64,000 nucleotides of DNA from Agapanthus africanus. Taxonomy: Eukaryota; Streptophyta; Magnoliopsida; Asparagales; Amaryllidaceae. Each line of letters opens with the position of its first letter. The stretch's first letter is position 1. Below are positions 25,901-38,753 of this stretch, piece after piece. Location of the stretch: NCBI GenBank assembly GCA_030015575.1, contig CM057340.1:756283632-756347631 (forward strand), in the 5' to 3' direction. The position numbers were made by a program, and so were the translations under genes. The notes below the pieces were generated by a model. The model was not told the DNA's origin and did no database searches. It was given only the letters and a program-made list of their open reading frames with translations.

Positions 25901-28900
25901 TTGAAGATGATGGCCTTGAATTTTTAAGTACATAAACTATATACATATTATATATAGATCTAGTCTAACTTTATTACTTAATAAATGCCTGACAAAATTA
26001 GATCCTTATGTATTAACCTTATTTTTCTTGGAACTGCAGGAAAGATTCAACAGGCATACCCCACATACTGGAACACAGTGTTTTGTGTGGATCCAGGAAG
26101 TACCCTTTAAAAGAACCCTTTGTCGAACTGTTGAAAGGTAGCTTGCATACCTTTTTAAATGCATTCACCTATCCTGATAGAACTTGTTATCCAGTCGCTT
26201 CTACAAATAAAAAGGTAACCATTCATCAAGGTTTGGAGGTACAGATTTTTTGCAGAGTTTTCATACTAACTTCCTAGCCGCCCCCCCCCCCCTTCCTCTT
26301 TAGGATTTCTACAACTTGGTTGATGTATACCTGGATGCCGTCTTTTTCCCTAAATGCGTTGATGACTTTCAAACTTTTCAACAAGAGGGTTGGCATTACG
26401 AGCTAAATGACCCTGCTGAAGACATATCATATAAGGGTGTTGTCTTCAATGAAATGAAAGGTGTATATTCCCAGCCTGATAACGTATTGGGTCGTGTAAC
26501 TCAGCAGGCCCTTTTTCCAGAGAATACTTATGGGGTTGACAGTGGAGGAGATCCAAAAGATATTCCAAAACTGACATTTGAAGAGTTCAAGGAATTTCAT
26601 CGTAAATATTACCACCCTAGCAATGCCAGAATCTGGTTCTACGGCGATGATGATCCAGCAGAGAGGCTGCGGATCTTAAGTGGTATGCTAATATCTTTCA
26701 TGCATGACAAAATATCTCTTGTGCAATTTCAGCTTGCTGGAAACTTTAATATCAAAGTTGATTATGATTGCAATGATTTTGGTCTCTAAGATTCCAGCGA
26801 GCACACTATTTAGAGTTCAACCAAAATACTACTGGTTAGATAGCATTGTTAAATTCTAAAATTGATTAGGAACTTACAAGTTTTAAAATTTTCAAATTTG
26901 GCAAGTGCCTAGAACAATCTTCAAGATACAAGCTATAACTTTATGGTTTAAGAATTGAAAAAACGTATGTGCAATTTGCTAATTAGTGATTATGTATCCT
27001 TACAAATTTGGTTTTATGTCAGCTAAATCCGTATTATTGATCTCTTTATTGTTAATTTAATTTTATTCTGTTTATCATATACAGCATATCTAGATCAATT
27101 TGATGCAAGCTCTGCTCCTAACGAATCAAAAATTCAACCACAAAAGCTATTCAAAGAGCCTGCAAGAATCGTTGAGAGATATCCTGCTGCTGAAGGCGGC
27201 GACTTGAAAAAAAAGCACATGGTTTGCATCAATTGGCTTTTATCCGACGAATCCTTAGATTTAGAGACCGAACTTGCCCTCGGCTTCTTGGATCATCTTT
27301 TGCTTGGGACACCGGCTTCTCCTTTGAGAAGAATTCTCTTAGAAAGTGGCTTGGGAGAAGCCATTATAGGCGGTGGAATGGAAGATGAACTCCTTCAACC
27401 CCAATTTAGCATTGGATTAAAAAATGTCGCTGAAAAAGATATTGGTGAGGTTGAGAAATTGATTATGAAGACTCTTCAAAACTTAGCTGAAGAAGGATTT
27501 GCTCCTGAAGCTGTAGAAGCGTCTATGAATACTATCGAGTTCTCACTTAGGGAGAATAACACGGGTTCATTCCCCCGTGGTTTATCTCTGATGCTCCGTT
27601 CCATGGTAAGTGATGTGTTCTTTCTGTTCTATAATTGACTATTATCTTTGCATGTGCAATGCAGTATAGATGTGCTTGGCATCGTCAGAAAAGATTTTAT
27701 TATAGAATTTGAAAGATTTTTAGTATACTGTTTAAAATATTTTCGCTGGAAATTTTATAAAATTTTAATAGATTTGAACGATTACAAATTAAAAAACCCT
27801 TTAAATGCATTTTCTTCTGAAAATTATGAGAAACTTTTTATCATGCTAAGAATTAAATTGGATTTAAAATGTGGGACCCTTTCCTTTTTAAGTTAAAATA
27901 GTCGCGATTATCTATGTCCAACTGCAGACTTAGTCTTAGTTGTTTACTATTTGCAGGGCAAGTGGATTTATGATAAGGATCCATTCGAGCCTCTAAAATA
28001 TGAGAAACCTTTGCAAACTTTGAAAGCACGAATAGCTGAAGAAGGTTCTAAGGCTGTTTTCTCTCCATTGATAGAGAAATACATCTTGAAAAACCCTCAT
28101 CGTGTCACAGTTGAAATGCAGGTATGAGGAAGTACTTTTCTAATTAGAAGAAAAATGATTAATTGAAAATTATTTCATAAGGTTTCTATGATACCACTAT
28201 CTTTTTTCCACAGCCTGATCCAGAGAAAGCATCGCGTGACGAAGCAGCAGAAAAAGAAATTCTTGAAAAGGTTAAGGCAAGCATGACACTGGAGGATCTT
28301 GCTGAGCTAGCTCGTGCAACACAAGATCTCCGATTAAAGCAAGAAACTCCAGACCCGCCAGAAGCTTTAAAAGCCGTGCCAAGCCTCTCATTACAAGATA
28401 TCCCAAGAAAACCTATGCATGTGCCCACAGAAGTAAGATCTCCCCTTCTTGTTTATTGCATAACTAATGCATACGTTTGACTTCTGAATTACAAGCATAG
28501 CAAATCAATTAGACTTGTCATTGTTCTCACTATGTGCTTGTGTATGGTTTGGATACCATGTTTGTGTAGGTATGCATGTGTTCTTTTCCCATCTCTAGTT
28601 TAATTTTGTGTATATATGTGGAAATGCTTTCATTATTCCTCATTTGTTTTGGGTATATGTTCTTGTGTGCTTATTTTGCCTTTATGGTTGCTTCCACACG
28701 TGTATCTACACATGTAAGAGTGCTTCATTCATCTAGCTGTGTGTTTCCATATGGTGATATTCATGAAAGTTCTGTAGTAGAAAAATTAGTTCTTCTCAAC
28801 ATTTTATTCTTTCATAGTTCAACCTTCGTGTTGATTTTGACCTCTTACATTGACAATTCCGGAATCTACTTGTGGCATATGTGATTAAATACAGATAGGA

Positions 28901-31900
28901 GAGATAAATGGAGTAAATGTTCTGCGGCATGATCTTTTTACAAATGATGTTGTATATTCAGAGGTCGTCTTTGATATGGGTTATTTAAAGAAAGAACTGC
29001 TTCAGTTGGTGCCATTATTCTGGTATGTAGATTTGTTTCTTTCTTCTTCTTCTTCTTCTCCCCCTTTTTTTGAACAATATAGATTATTAGAATATGATCG
29101 ACTGATTCACAAAAGTTTATTACCAGTCAGTCTTTGCTAGAGATGGGTACAAAAGACATGGATTTTATACAGCTAAATCAATTGATCGGAAGAAAGACTG
29201 GAGGAATTTCCATTTATCCTTTCACATCCTCTGTTAGGGGAAAACTCGACCCATGCACACGATTGATCGCTCGAGGCAAAGCAATGGCGGGACGCATCGA
29301 GGACCTCTTTAACCTGGTATGACTATTTTGTACACCATATATAAATACAGAGCGATCTAGATATTGGACTTTATTTTTCTTTGTATTGATTTATTTGCTT
29401 ATCATGATCTAGAACCCTTATTCATATATATCGGGGGGCCATAAATCTGTTGGTTGCCTTATAATCTATTCATAAGTTTGCTTAGTGCAATCTATCTTCC
29501 TTCAATTGCTTCTTTATTGTTTACCCAGTTTTGAGTTGAAAGCATAAATGAACAATTACAACATCCTGTGACATGTTTTTTTGAAAATTACACTATAGAG
29601 GATTTCGTAACAGGGTGACCATAGAAACATTCTTCTATTAAATAATACAAATTGCATGCTACAGTATGCTAAGACAATCACCTACCAACAGCAACAGTAC
29701 TAGACACATAATGCATATAACTTCTGAATCCTTTGAACAAATCACTTGAGAAACCAATAATTGCATTATTCTTTTTGTTTCATTCCATATGGCAGCAGTT
29801 GTGTTGTTTTATTAGAGACCACACCAATATAGTTGAACAAATTGCAAAATGTTCAGCTGCAAAAAGAATTTTGAAAATAAATTACAATAAATAAAAGATG
29901 GTTCGAATATTTTAGGGAACTAAAGGTATATACCTTGTTTTAATGATTTTACTTTTCCTCAAATATGCCTCGTATTAATTTTATGTTTTTACCATTTGAA
30001 TTAATTTTACGATTAGAGGTGAATACTGTATAGCTACAGAATTCCCCTAGGATGCATGACTACCTATGGCTACAGAATCCCCGTAGGATGCATTCGAGAA
30101 TGTTATTACAAAAGGATGGTTGCTTTTGCAGCATTATCTATTTATTTTAACGAAAATTACTTTTCAGAGAATGAATGTATAATATGATTATTTCTTTTTT
30201 ATCATGAACAATTTATCATTTAGCATATCTACTAAGGGAGGTTCAATTCGGTTGCTTGCAGATGAATTGCATTCTTCAGGATGTTCAATTTACAGACCAG
30301 CAACGATTCAAGCAATTCGTGTCTCAAAGCAAAGCTAGAATGGAGGTGCCTTTTAAAATATTATTTAACTATTGATTTTCTTATACATTGTGTCAATATT
30401 TTCTAATAGAGATCTGTTTGCAGAGCCGATTAAGAGGCAGTGGGCATGGCATTGCGGCTGCAAGAATGGATGCTAAACTGAATGTTGCAGGATGGATTTC
30501 TGAGCAAATGGGCGGTGTTAGGTTGGTTTCTTTTTTCTTTTCTTTTCTTTTCTTTCATTGATAAAGGAAACCCATGAATACTGGTCTATGTGAATTCCCT
30601 AAATGGCATTTGCATGACGTGATCCAAACACACAAAAATTTCAAATTTTGCTGGACATTATATGTGAACGATATGCTTAAGATATTTCAATAACAAATCC
30701 TTATGCTTCTGCGATGATATATTTGAATTTTTTTTCCGAATGATAATCATTGATGGTCTTTAAAAGATTAGATCTTGTTATTAGATTAAAAATTTATTTA
30801 ATTTATTGGATAAAATGATGCTTGGGGCTGAGGCTTTTATGAAATTTTCATTTTGATTATTTGCCTTCATAGCACGCGTTTCTCTTTATGTATTTATTAA
30901 ATTTATTTGGTTATATACTTGTTTGTGGGATCATAAATCTATTTAATGGTTCTATGAAAAGAGCAGTCAGCATGTCAGATATTTTAAAAGGATGGATTGG
31001 GCGAAGATGGTAATACAGAAGTTATTAGGGTATGTATACTGGAGTAACGAGCGTGTCTAGCAAATCGTGCATTCACAAAATTGGCTAGGTCCATTATGCA
31101 TTTGCTAATAGACAACTGTTAAAAAAAGTCTGAATAAAATAAGCAATGATTAGAACTAGAGTAGAAGCTTAGTGAAAAGCCATGAGATCCAAACCTTGAC
31201 CATCCAGTGATCAGGTTTGCACTTTTACGGGCTGGTTTGTGTTGGCTTCATAAATGATCTGCTTTTATACATAGCCCACTCTTAGAATAATTCTTTTCGG
31301 GTCTATGAAGTCTCTTACACAAGTCATTGCATCAGTTCCATCCCTACTCAAGCAATGTGGATGTTTTGGTCTTTTTTTTATCTTCAATTTGAACCTTTAG
31401 GTTTACCTGTTGTTACAGATTTGAGATATGTACAAGGTCCAAATTGGGTCAGATGTCTGTATAACAGTATGCTGTTTTGTCCTTTCTTGTACACTATTTT
31501 GTACTTCATCTATTGATTCCCAATGAACAAACTGTGTAGATTATTGATTCTTTTCATAATTAAATAATGTTATTTTGTATTTTCTTTGAAGAGCATTTTC
31601 CGTATTTAATTTATTAAGCTGTTGTACACTTCATGTTTGATTTCACCTAAATAGCATTTATGTGCAGAAAGAGTCGTACTTAATTTGAAATTCATAAGTA
31701 CATATCTCAATATCAGCAATTGATTCCAACGATGAACAACAGTAGACGATGCTTGGTCTTTTGTCATGATTATGAATGTGTTGAATGTGTTTTATTTTGA
31801 ATTGCATTTCCCTCATTTAACTGATTATAGCTATTATGTACCTCATGTTTGATTTTACTCAAATAACTCTCTTATGTGCAATAACTATCCTATCTAATTT

Positions 31901-34900
31901 GAATTTCATACCCATCAGTGTACATATCTCAATAATATTGTCATCAAGGTTCTACCGAAACCTCAAAGTTTCGGCCGTTTCGGATCGGTTTTGGTGGAGA
32001 CCAATCCGAAACAAGCCCAAAATTTCGGTTTTGGCCGAAACCTTCTCATATGCTTCGTTTTAAGGCAAAAACCACAGAAAAATTGAGGCAAAAACATCTA
32101 TTTTACCCAAAAAAATTTAAACTTGCAACCATAAATACCTTAAGAAGCGTGATCTATAGGAGTATTTGAGATCTCGAGCAGATCTAGGTGGAGAAAAGGA
32201 GCAAGGGATGATCTGCTTGAGTTCTCATCATCGGAGGCACATTTTGGAGGCGGCTCGACATCGTATGGAGATTTGAATGAGGCAGCGGCTTGAGAGGGGA
32301 GAGAGAGAGAGAGAGGTTAGGGTTTTCTAGGGTTTCATTTTGTATATTGGTTACCTTCAGGGTCGGTGGGCTTTTTAATTTGATTGCAGATTGGGCTTTT
32401 GGGCTTCATAATTGGGCACTGGCTTATTTATATAGTTATATATGAAAAGTCGTTGGGTATTTAGTTCAATTAGTATACAGGTTATGATTAAAAGGTCTCT
32501 TTCTCATTCTATATGTATAGATTAATATATAAACACATCTATAGATGCTTATAAAAGCTAATAAATACACTTGTATATGTATAAATACACATATATACCG
32601 ATTCCGAAACAGAAACTAACGAAACTAAATGAAACCTACCAAAACTCAGCAAAATTGAAAAGACCGAAACCGAGACCGAGACCGAGACCGAGTTCTCAAA
32701 CCTTGATTGTGATAAATGATCGAGTTTTAAATTTTACATTCCACAGTTATTTGGAGTTCTTGAAAGATCTCGAGAAGAAAGTTGATGACGATTGGGATGG
32801 AATATCTTCCTCACTAGAGGAGATTCGTAGATCCCTTCTCTCTCGTAAAGGCTGCTTGGTTAACTTGACGGCTGATGAGAAAAATCTCAACAACTCAACA
32901 AAGTATCTTTCAAAGTTTCTTGATTCTCTCCCAAGTGCTCCCTCTGCTGAATCTAATTCTTGGCAAGCTCGACTTTCGCAAGAAAACGAAGCTATTATCA
33001 TTCCTACTCAGGTCCAAAGAAATTGTTAAATGATATGATTTTCTCTTTTTCCATTGAAGTGCCTTTTTCTGAACTAGTTTTTCTCCCCCTTTTTCCCCTC
33101 TTTGCAGGTCAATTATGTTGGCAAAGCTGCTAACATTTATGAATCGGGATATCAGCTTAGTGGAAGCTCATATGTAATTTCCAAATACATTGGAAATACA
33201 TGGTTATGGGATCGCGTTCGAGTTAGTGGCGGTGCATATGGTGGTTTCTGTGATTTTGACAGTCACTCAGGTGCAATTTGCTTATCTCAAACCTTTTTGT
33301 TCTTTTCACCCTTCTCAATTTATTTATGGCAAAGAAATCAGTGTTGTATGGAACTATCAACTTCAAACAATTCAGACCCTTCATTCTATGGCTCAAAATC
33401 CATGAAATGCATCTAGACTCTTTGTGGCGCAGTTAAATTTCCCTCTCTTGTTGGGACACAATACAATTATTCTGTCCTATCCAAAACGGACGTCATATGA
33501 AATGAATGTTTAAGGTCAAAGTTTCAAACATCTTTGGACTCGGCCTTATGTAGAAATTTGGATTCCAAAAGTCATCTTTGCATTTTTTTTAGAACTGAAA
33601 ATCATTTCAGGCCATGTGATTGCCCCCCCCCCCCCCTTCTCTTAATGAAGAGCTGGACTTGAAGTGAGCCTGTCTCATGAATTGACATAAAATCAAAAGG
33701 CTAAGTTAAAATCATCTCATACTTGTTAATAAAACTGAGATTCAAGGGCAAAGAAATCAAAACCCTAGAGATCAATTGAGAGGATAAAATTACTAGGAAA
33801 GAAATGAAAAGGAAGAAGATTAAAACTTGATTTTTTGGCTCCAGATTTTCTGCTAAATTCTGTAACTTTTCTCGTCTCATGGTGATGTGCAAATGTTATT
33901 GCTGCACTATCTCACAGTAGAATCTGTATCTTTGCTACACTTATGAACTTGATCTTTTAGCTCCAGGTTCTGTGTTGAATTCTGCAACTATTTCAGTGAT
34001 GTATGAAAATTTCTACCTTTGTTTACCTTTTGAACGCAGAAGGTTCTTATTTTATTAGTCTCGTCTTCATCACTAATGAAAATCATTATCTGCTACTATC
34101 TTTTCCTTTTTGTATCTTCATCAGTTCCATTGATACTCTGCAATCAGGTTTATCAGGCAAATTTCCTCATGATCTGCAAGTGCCGTTTTCCCTACTAATC
34201 TCAACCCAATCTATGGAACCCACAAAATATTAATATTAGTTATATAAATACTAAGTTTTAGAAAAAAGAAAACTTTGCAGTTATCAGATAATCCTAAGAG
34301 ACCAATTATAAGTTACGAAAGTATAAACATGCATATATAATTACTCATGCGAACTGTATGTATATTTGATCGGTCTTCGTCACTTTACACTCACACTGAC
34401 CCATAATTTTATACCATATTTCAGGGGTGTTCTCCTACCTGTCCTATCGCGATCCAAATTTATTGAAAACTCTTGAGGTATATGATGGAACACCAAACTT
34501 CCTTCGGGAGCTTGAGCTAGATGATGATACTCTAACCAAGGCAATAATCGGCACTATTGGAGATGTCGATTCATACCAGCTACCAGATGCAAAAGGCTAC
34601 AGCAGGTATGAGCCTCTTGTGAATTTACATTTAGATGTGTTTCCTCTGCTTTAATTTCTGATGATTTTAAAATTTGATACTCTAAAACCCTTTCATTGAT
34701 AAATATATTTACATGTAGATATATTTCTTCTTCTTAAAACCCTTTCGTTGTTATCACATTCTTAGACAGGATACTCTAAAAAAATTTCGCCAAATTTCTG
34801 AGGAAACCAATAGAAATATTTTTTTCTCTGTTCATATCAACAACAGTGTAGTTAATGGTATAACCGTTTTCAAGTACATATCTAGAGACTTCTCATGTCA

Positions 34901-36259
34901 ACAATATAATCTCCTGAAGTAGTTTTCTCCTAGGTAAAAGTTCATCAATTTGTTATCCTCTTCACACCTGATCCAACCTTACTTTCTTGGGATTTTGTTA
35001 TTGATTTGGAAATTGATAAATAACTCAGTGAAGAAACATTTGAAGTTAATTTTATTAAAGCAAGTGCACTAAGCTATATCTTGTTAGATTGTGGGATTAT
35101 TCTTGAGATCTCGTTTGGGGATTATCACAGATGTAATATAACAATGCTTGTGTACCTCTTTTCTTTCCAGCCTAATGCGGTACTTGCTCGGTGTGACAGA
35201 CGAAGAAAGAGAGAGGAGACGTGAAGAAATCCTTTCAACCACGTAAGATTATATTATCATTAATTTATTTTTGGTTTTTTTATTTCTCACCCCTAAAATT
35301 TCAATATTTCTAAATTTCTCCCCTGAAAAACTATATTTCTAAATTTCACCCCTAAAATGTTTAAGTTGTTCAAAAACGTCCTTCTAGTTAATTTAACCGA
35401 AGCATTTGAAGAGAATATTTTTCATCCCGAGTTAATAACAATTATTAACTTAGTAAAAGCCGAAAAAGCCCCTCCCCCAATGATCATCTTCTTCACTAAT
35501 GTCATAAATTGGGGGTTATGGATGGCTAAGGTTCTTAATTTCAAAATTAGGGCTTTTTTAGACCAAAAATTAGAACAATTCTTCTTTAACATTTCTAGTA
35601 TGTTGATGCAAAGGGAGATTGTGATCTTTATTATTGCAATTATAACAATTCTAACGAAGAAAATGAGTAATGGAAGAGGTGAAACCCTCATGGTTGGGTT
35701 AACAATAACATTTAAAAATAAATCTTATGTTTTTTTGATAATGGAGCATGAGTATATGTCTTTTTTGATAATTAAGAAAAACTCTAGCCTTAGCCTCCAA
35801 TTTATGACATTAGTGGAGAAGAAGATGATCATTTGGGGGGAGGGGGGGCATTTTCTTCTTTTACTAAGCTAATAACTTGTTTTTAACTCAAGATGAAAAA
35901 CATTCTCTTCAAATACCTGTTTAAACCAACCAGGGGGTATTTTTGAACTACTTAAAGATTTTAGGGGTGAAATTTAGAAATATAGTTTATGGGAGAAATT
36001 TAGAAATATTGAAATTTTGGGTGTGAGATTAAAAAAAACCTTTATTTGTTCATGCTGGGTTCAAGTGGCTTAAATTTTTTGAGGGACATTAACATTCCTT
36101 TTACTTTTTATTTTCAGTGTTAAAGACTTCAACGAGTTTGCTGATGCAGTTGAGGCAGTTAAAAACAATGGAGTAGTGGTTGCTGTTGCATCTCCTGAGG
36201 ATGTTGCAGCAGCAAATGAACAGAAAAATGGTTTCTTCAATGTTAAAAAAGTTTTATAA
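22910..36259 (+). CDS. PREP: Presequence protease (PreP), organellar M16C zinc metallopeptidase, 16 exons
   Basis: Exons: 22910-23183, 25261-25441, 26040-26214, 26304-26682, 27085-27605, 27957-28121, 28214-28432, 28895-29022, 29127-29316, 30262-30345, 30424-30521, 32747-33011, 33108-33270, 34425-34605, 35171-35242, 36118-36259. All junctions are GT-AG and join in frame: 3237 nt, 1078 residues, close to the roughly 1080 of Arabidopsis PreP1. The protein degrades cleaved transit peptides and other short unstructured peptides in mitochondria and chloroplast stroma. The first 90 residues are Arg/Ser/Ala-rich like a dual transit peptide. The inverted zinc motif HILEH is at residues 160-164 (26062-26076). 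The third ligand Glu260 (NEMKG) lies 100 residues on, as in the family. In the C-terminal half, RVRVSGGAYGG supplies Arg931 and Tyr937, the substrate-binding pair. A second in-frame ATG at 22946 (MERLALL) may be the true start. The gene looks intact. Introns 1, 11 and 15 carry MITEs. Confidence 0.96.
24502..24888. mobile_element. MITE in PreP intron 1, hAT-like
   Basis: The ends are inverted: GCTATGAAGCATGG on the left and the reverse complement of CCCGTGCTACATAG on the right. CCAATAG flanks both sides (24495-24501 and 24889-24895), a 7-8 bp target duplication as expected for hAT. Length 387 bp, no transposase. Confidence 0.7.
31945..32705. mobile_element. hAT-type MITE in PreP intron 11
   Basis: The element starts CAAGGTTCTACC and ends CTCAAACCTTG. 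It is flanked by ATTGTCAT (31937-31944) and ATTGTGAT (32706-32713), an 8-bp target duplication with one change. The interior repeats CCGAAAC/GTTTCGG words and has a (GAGACC)n run near the right end. Its right edge is 41 bp from exon 12, so any branch point further than that lies in transposon sequence. Confidence 0.8.
35273..36040. mobile_element. Mutator-like MITE with long inverted repeats in PreP intron 15
   Basis: Arms of about 110 bp (35273-35385 and 35930-36040) are inverted repeats at roughly 90%, both carrying TTTCAATATTTCTAAATTTC. The 9-bp flanks TTTATTTTT and TTTATTTGT (35264-35272 and 36041-36049) fit a Mutator-type duplication. A 171-codon frame in its middle (35357-35872) has no protein similarity I recognise and is probably chance. 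Exon 16 starts 77 bp downstream. Confidence 0.8.
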
Positions 36260-36829
36260 GTGAAGTTGAATAAGCTGAGATGACCCAAATCATGCTCTTC
36301 TTCAGTCGTGAGATATAATGACAAGAGACTGGATTATATTTTTCAGGAGAAGGGATCGGCTAAGTGTCAATTCTTTGAGAGCGGCATTGTTAACCTCAAT
36401 ACTATTTTTTGTTGTTGTTTGTTGTCCTGAACCTCGGAATGAGTTGTATAATGTATTATTAGGTGTTATACAAAATAATTTATTATAAAGTTAAATCAAC
36501 TGTTGCTTCTTGCTCCAGGAAGTATGAACCGCTTGATTAACGTACTTGTATCATGGCAGTAGAACCTAAATTAATGAGACTGACTTTCGTTGTTATTTTG
36601 TCGATTGAATTTTCACTGTGTGCCTACATGCTTAAAGCAGATTTGATGTTCATAATGCCAACTGCTTATTTTATGGTTGCAGTATTGTCATGCAAACTGT
36701 CTCATAAATTTGTCCCAGGTTTCTGCTGTATTTTTTTTTCCCTTTTTGCACTGGCCGTAAGCCCTATAAAAACTCTATGCCACACGCGCTAAGGGGACCT
36801 ACGAATTTGTCCCGAAAGTATTAATTTGT
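36260..36829 (+). other. PreP 3' UTR and following spacer
   Basis: About 250 bp of T-rich sequence follows the PreP stop. AATAAT near 36474 is the best polyadenylation signal seen. No further gene is visible up to 36830; a 79-codon frame at 36553 is not supported by splicing or similarity. Confidence 0.5.
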
Positions 36830-36955
36830 GGCCATCATCCCTCTTGGGGTTCCTAGGGCTTGAACCCACACACTCCCTAAGGCTTGAACCCACACACGCC
36901 CTAAAAGGGTAAGCGTCCATATGAATTGAGCTAGTGCTCAATGGTGATGTAAATT
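36830..36955 (-). mobile_element. SINE-like tRNA-derived fragment with duplicated B box
   Basis: On the minus strand, CACTAGCTCAATTCATATGG resembles a Pol III A box. GGGTTCAAGCC follows about 40 bp on and is repeated about 30 bp further on. This layout suits a plant SINE with a small internal duplication. Ends are not clear. Confidence 0.45.
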
Positions 36956-37394
36956 GTATTAGTATTCCTGAAATGGACTGGTCTTTGAGCATGTACTGGT
37001 TTTTGTATTTCAAATACTTTATATGCAGTCCTCTGCAACTAAAAGCTTGAACAACTAAATGTCAAAATGCTGCTATTTTGAAACTGAAATGTTGCCATTT
37101 ACCGGCGCTTAAACGTAGTTTGAGCCTTAAATTATTGAATGATCTAATTGTATTAGGCCTTCTGTAGGAGGTTGATACAACTTTGGGTTTGGCAATCAGC
37201 ATTTGATGAAAATCATGCAATATTACAGGATCCCAATTCCAACACTCTCCAAACATAATCAAATTTTAAGGAAGGAGCATGCATAAGAACCAAATCCATA
37301 AATATGTATATATACACTACATAGCATCAGATTATTTGAACCCATCCATTATTTCTAGTAACAATATTACACACCATGAAGCAAATACACATTT
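36956..37394. other. Intergenic, no gene seen
   Basis: AT-rich spacer between PreP and the converging minus-strand gene. It probably includes that gene's 3' UTR. No structured element recognised. Confidence 0.4.
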
Positions 37395-38364
37395 TCATGC
37401 ACTAGCACAATTCTTAGTACCAAGGTTCTTTTTACTCCAAGTCCAAGAATCCGAAGGCGAACTTGGTAATGGTGGCAGCATCAAAGCTTTCCTACATAAT
37501 CCAAATGGCCACCCCTCACAATGCAAGAACTCTTCCCATATGGACCGCCCTCAAAATTCTGTAAGGCAATCCAAATATTCCTTTTCACTAGAGCAACGAG
37601 AAAAGTAACTCTTCACCGAGTGGAAGACTTCGCTTCGATCATCATCGTTTTCTCCTCCTCCTCCATCCTCTACTTCATCAATTCCTTCTTTTGGTGCAAT
37701 GTGTAGCCTTTTTGTGGTTGGAGAGAAAACCCAATGGAGGCCATCGCCGAATAAGTAGTCCTTGGGCTTTGTCTTTGCTTTCATCGCACGGTTTCTAATT
37801 TCTAATATTATCACCTGAAAACAAAAAAAAAGGATTAATAAGGGGTAATTAAAAGGCTAAATTCCAAGAAAATCCCCTCTTTTACAAAACATGCAGTTTG
37901 CCCCTATTTAAATGGCCGTTAAATTTCTCTGATAGTCAAAAATTTATCCCAAAAAATACCTTAATGACTCAATTGCAAGAAAAAGAAAAGAAATTTAATG
38001 GTATTTTGGAAATAAAAAATCAAGTTTATCGAAACTAATAAAGCTGTTAAACGCAAAGAGGGCAAGTGTTGGTTTTGTAAAAAGTGATATTTCCTGTGTT
38101 GCGGCCGAAAGCAGGGGATTTCCTGCAATTTAGCTTTAAAAAAGGGAAGAAAGAACATATTGATAGATGAACATTTTTGTTATCGAGATCGCTGTCAGGC
38201 AAAGATTCATCTTCTTCATCATCAGAGCTCAAAGAAGTTGAAGATTTGAGGCAGGAAGAAACATTACAATGAGAACAGGCTTTTTTGATAAGGGATGGGA
38301 TAAGTTTACAAATTTTAGATTGCTCTTCCTCTTCTTCTTTTCCTTCATGAGTGAAGCAAGGCAT
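37395..38364 (-). CDS. Small plant protein of unknown function, two exons, with an in-frame TGA
   Basis: Exon 1 is 38364-38173 (64 codons, from ATG; Glu-rich start, then KICKLIPSLIKKACSHC and a Ser/Asp/Glu-rich stretch). Exon 2 starts at 37814 (VIILEIRNRAMKAK) and contains SPTTKRLHIAPKE and HSVKSYFSRCSS. The donor (GTTCAT) is weak, the acceptor (TTTTCAG) good, and both sides are in phase 0. I know this order of motifs from an unnamed plant family but cannot give a function. The frame meets TGA at 37553-37551. It then continues with 46 codons that read like the family's conserved C-terminus (CEGWPFGLCRKA, then LPPLP), to a stop at 37397-37395. So the gene ends early, is decayed, or the TGA is a recent change (CGA to TGA would fit). 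The only intron is nearly all MITE. Confidence 0.6.
37848..38147. mobile_element. MITE filling the intron of the small gene
   Basis: Inverted arms: TTAAAAGGCTAAATTCC and onward on the left, matched by the reverse complement of the right end, which reads AAAGCTAAATTGCAGG. Further matched blocks are AAATCCCCT and TTTACAAAAC. The element takes about 300 of the 358 intron bases. The target duplication is not clear. Confidence 0.6.
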
Positions 38365-38748
38365 GTTGGTGAGGAACATAAAATAAGTGTGACTGTTTGA
38401 GGTTTGAGGGTGTGATGAAGTTTAAATTCTATATATATAAGAGGTTAGAGTGAGATGGACATCATGACAATGGCTTTGCAACTTATTTATAACTTTGAAT
38501 TAGAGTCTAAATTCTTTGGGGTAAAGGTAAAGTTAGCCAAGGGATGACAAAATAAAGAAATACATTGCACTAGAAACTATGGTCTTAAATACATAACGCA
38601 TTGATACCATACGTACATTGATTTTGAATATTTGATTCATCTGATGATCGTCCTCAGTTTATAGAAAGAAATCCAATTTGAATGGGAAATGACCCACTGA
38701 AGATTATGATGAACGAAATCGAATCATACAGGTTCATCTGGAGAAGAC
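38365..38748. other. Intergenic, no gene seen beyond the upstream region of the small gene
   Basis: It contains the presumed promoter of the minus-strand gene at 38364, with a TATATATAA word at about 38431. No other feature was seen up to the Copia target duplication (CTGGG, 38749-38753). Confidence 0.4.
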
Positions 38749-38753
38749 CTGGG

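Noticed and set aside
32571-33029. 152-codon frame starting inside the intron 11 MITE
   Set aside because: Only the part from 32747 is PreP exon 12; the upstream codons are MITE sequence that happens to be open.
35357-35872. 171-codon plus-strand frame in PreP intron 15
   Set aside because: It lies wholly inside the inverted-repeat MITE, is AT-driven and has an overlapping frame on the other strand.
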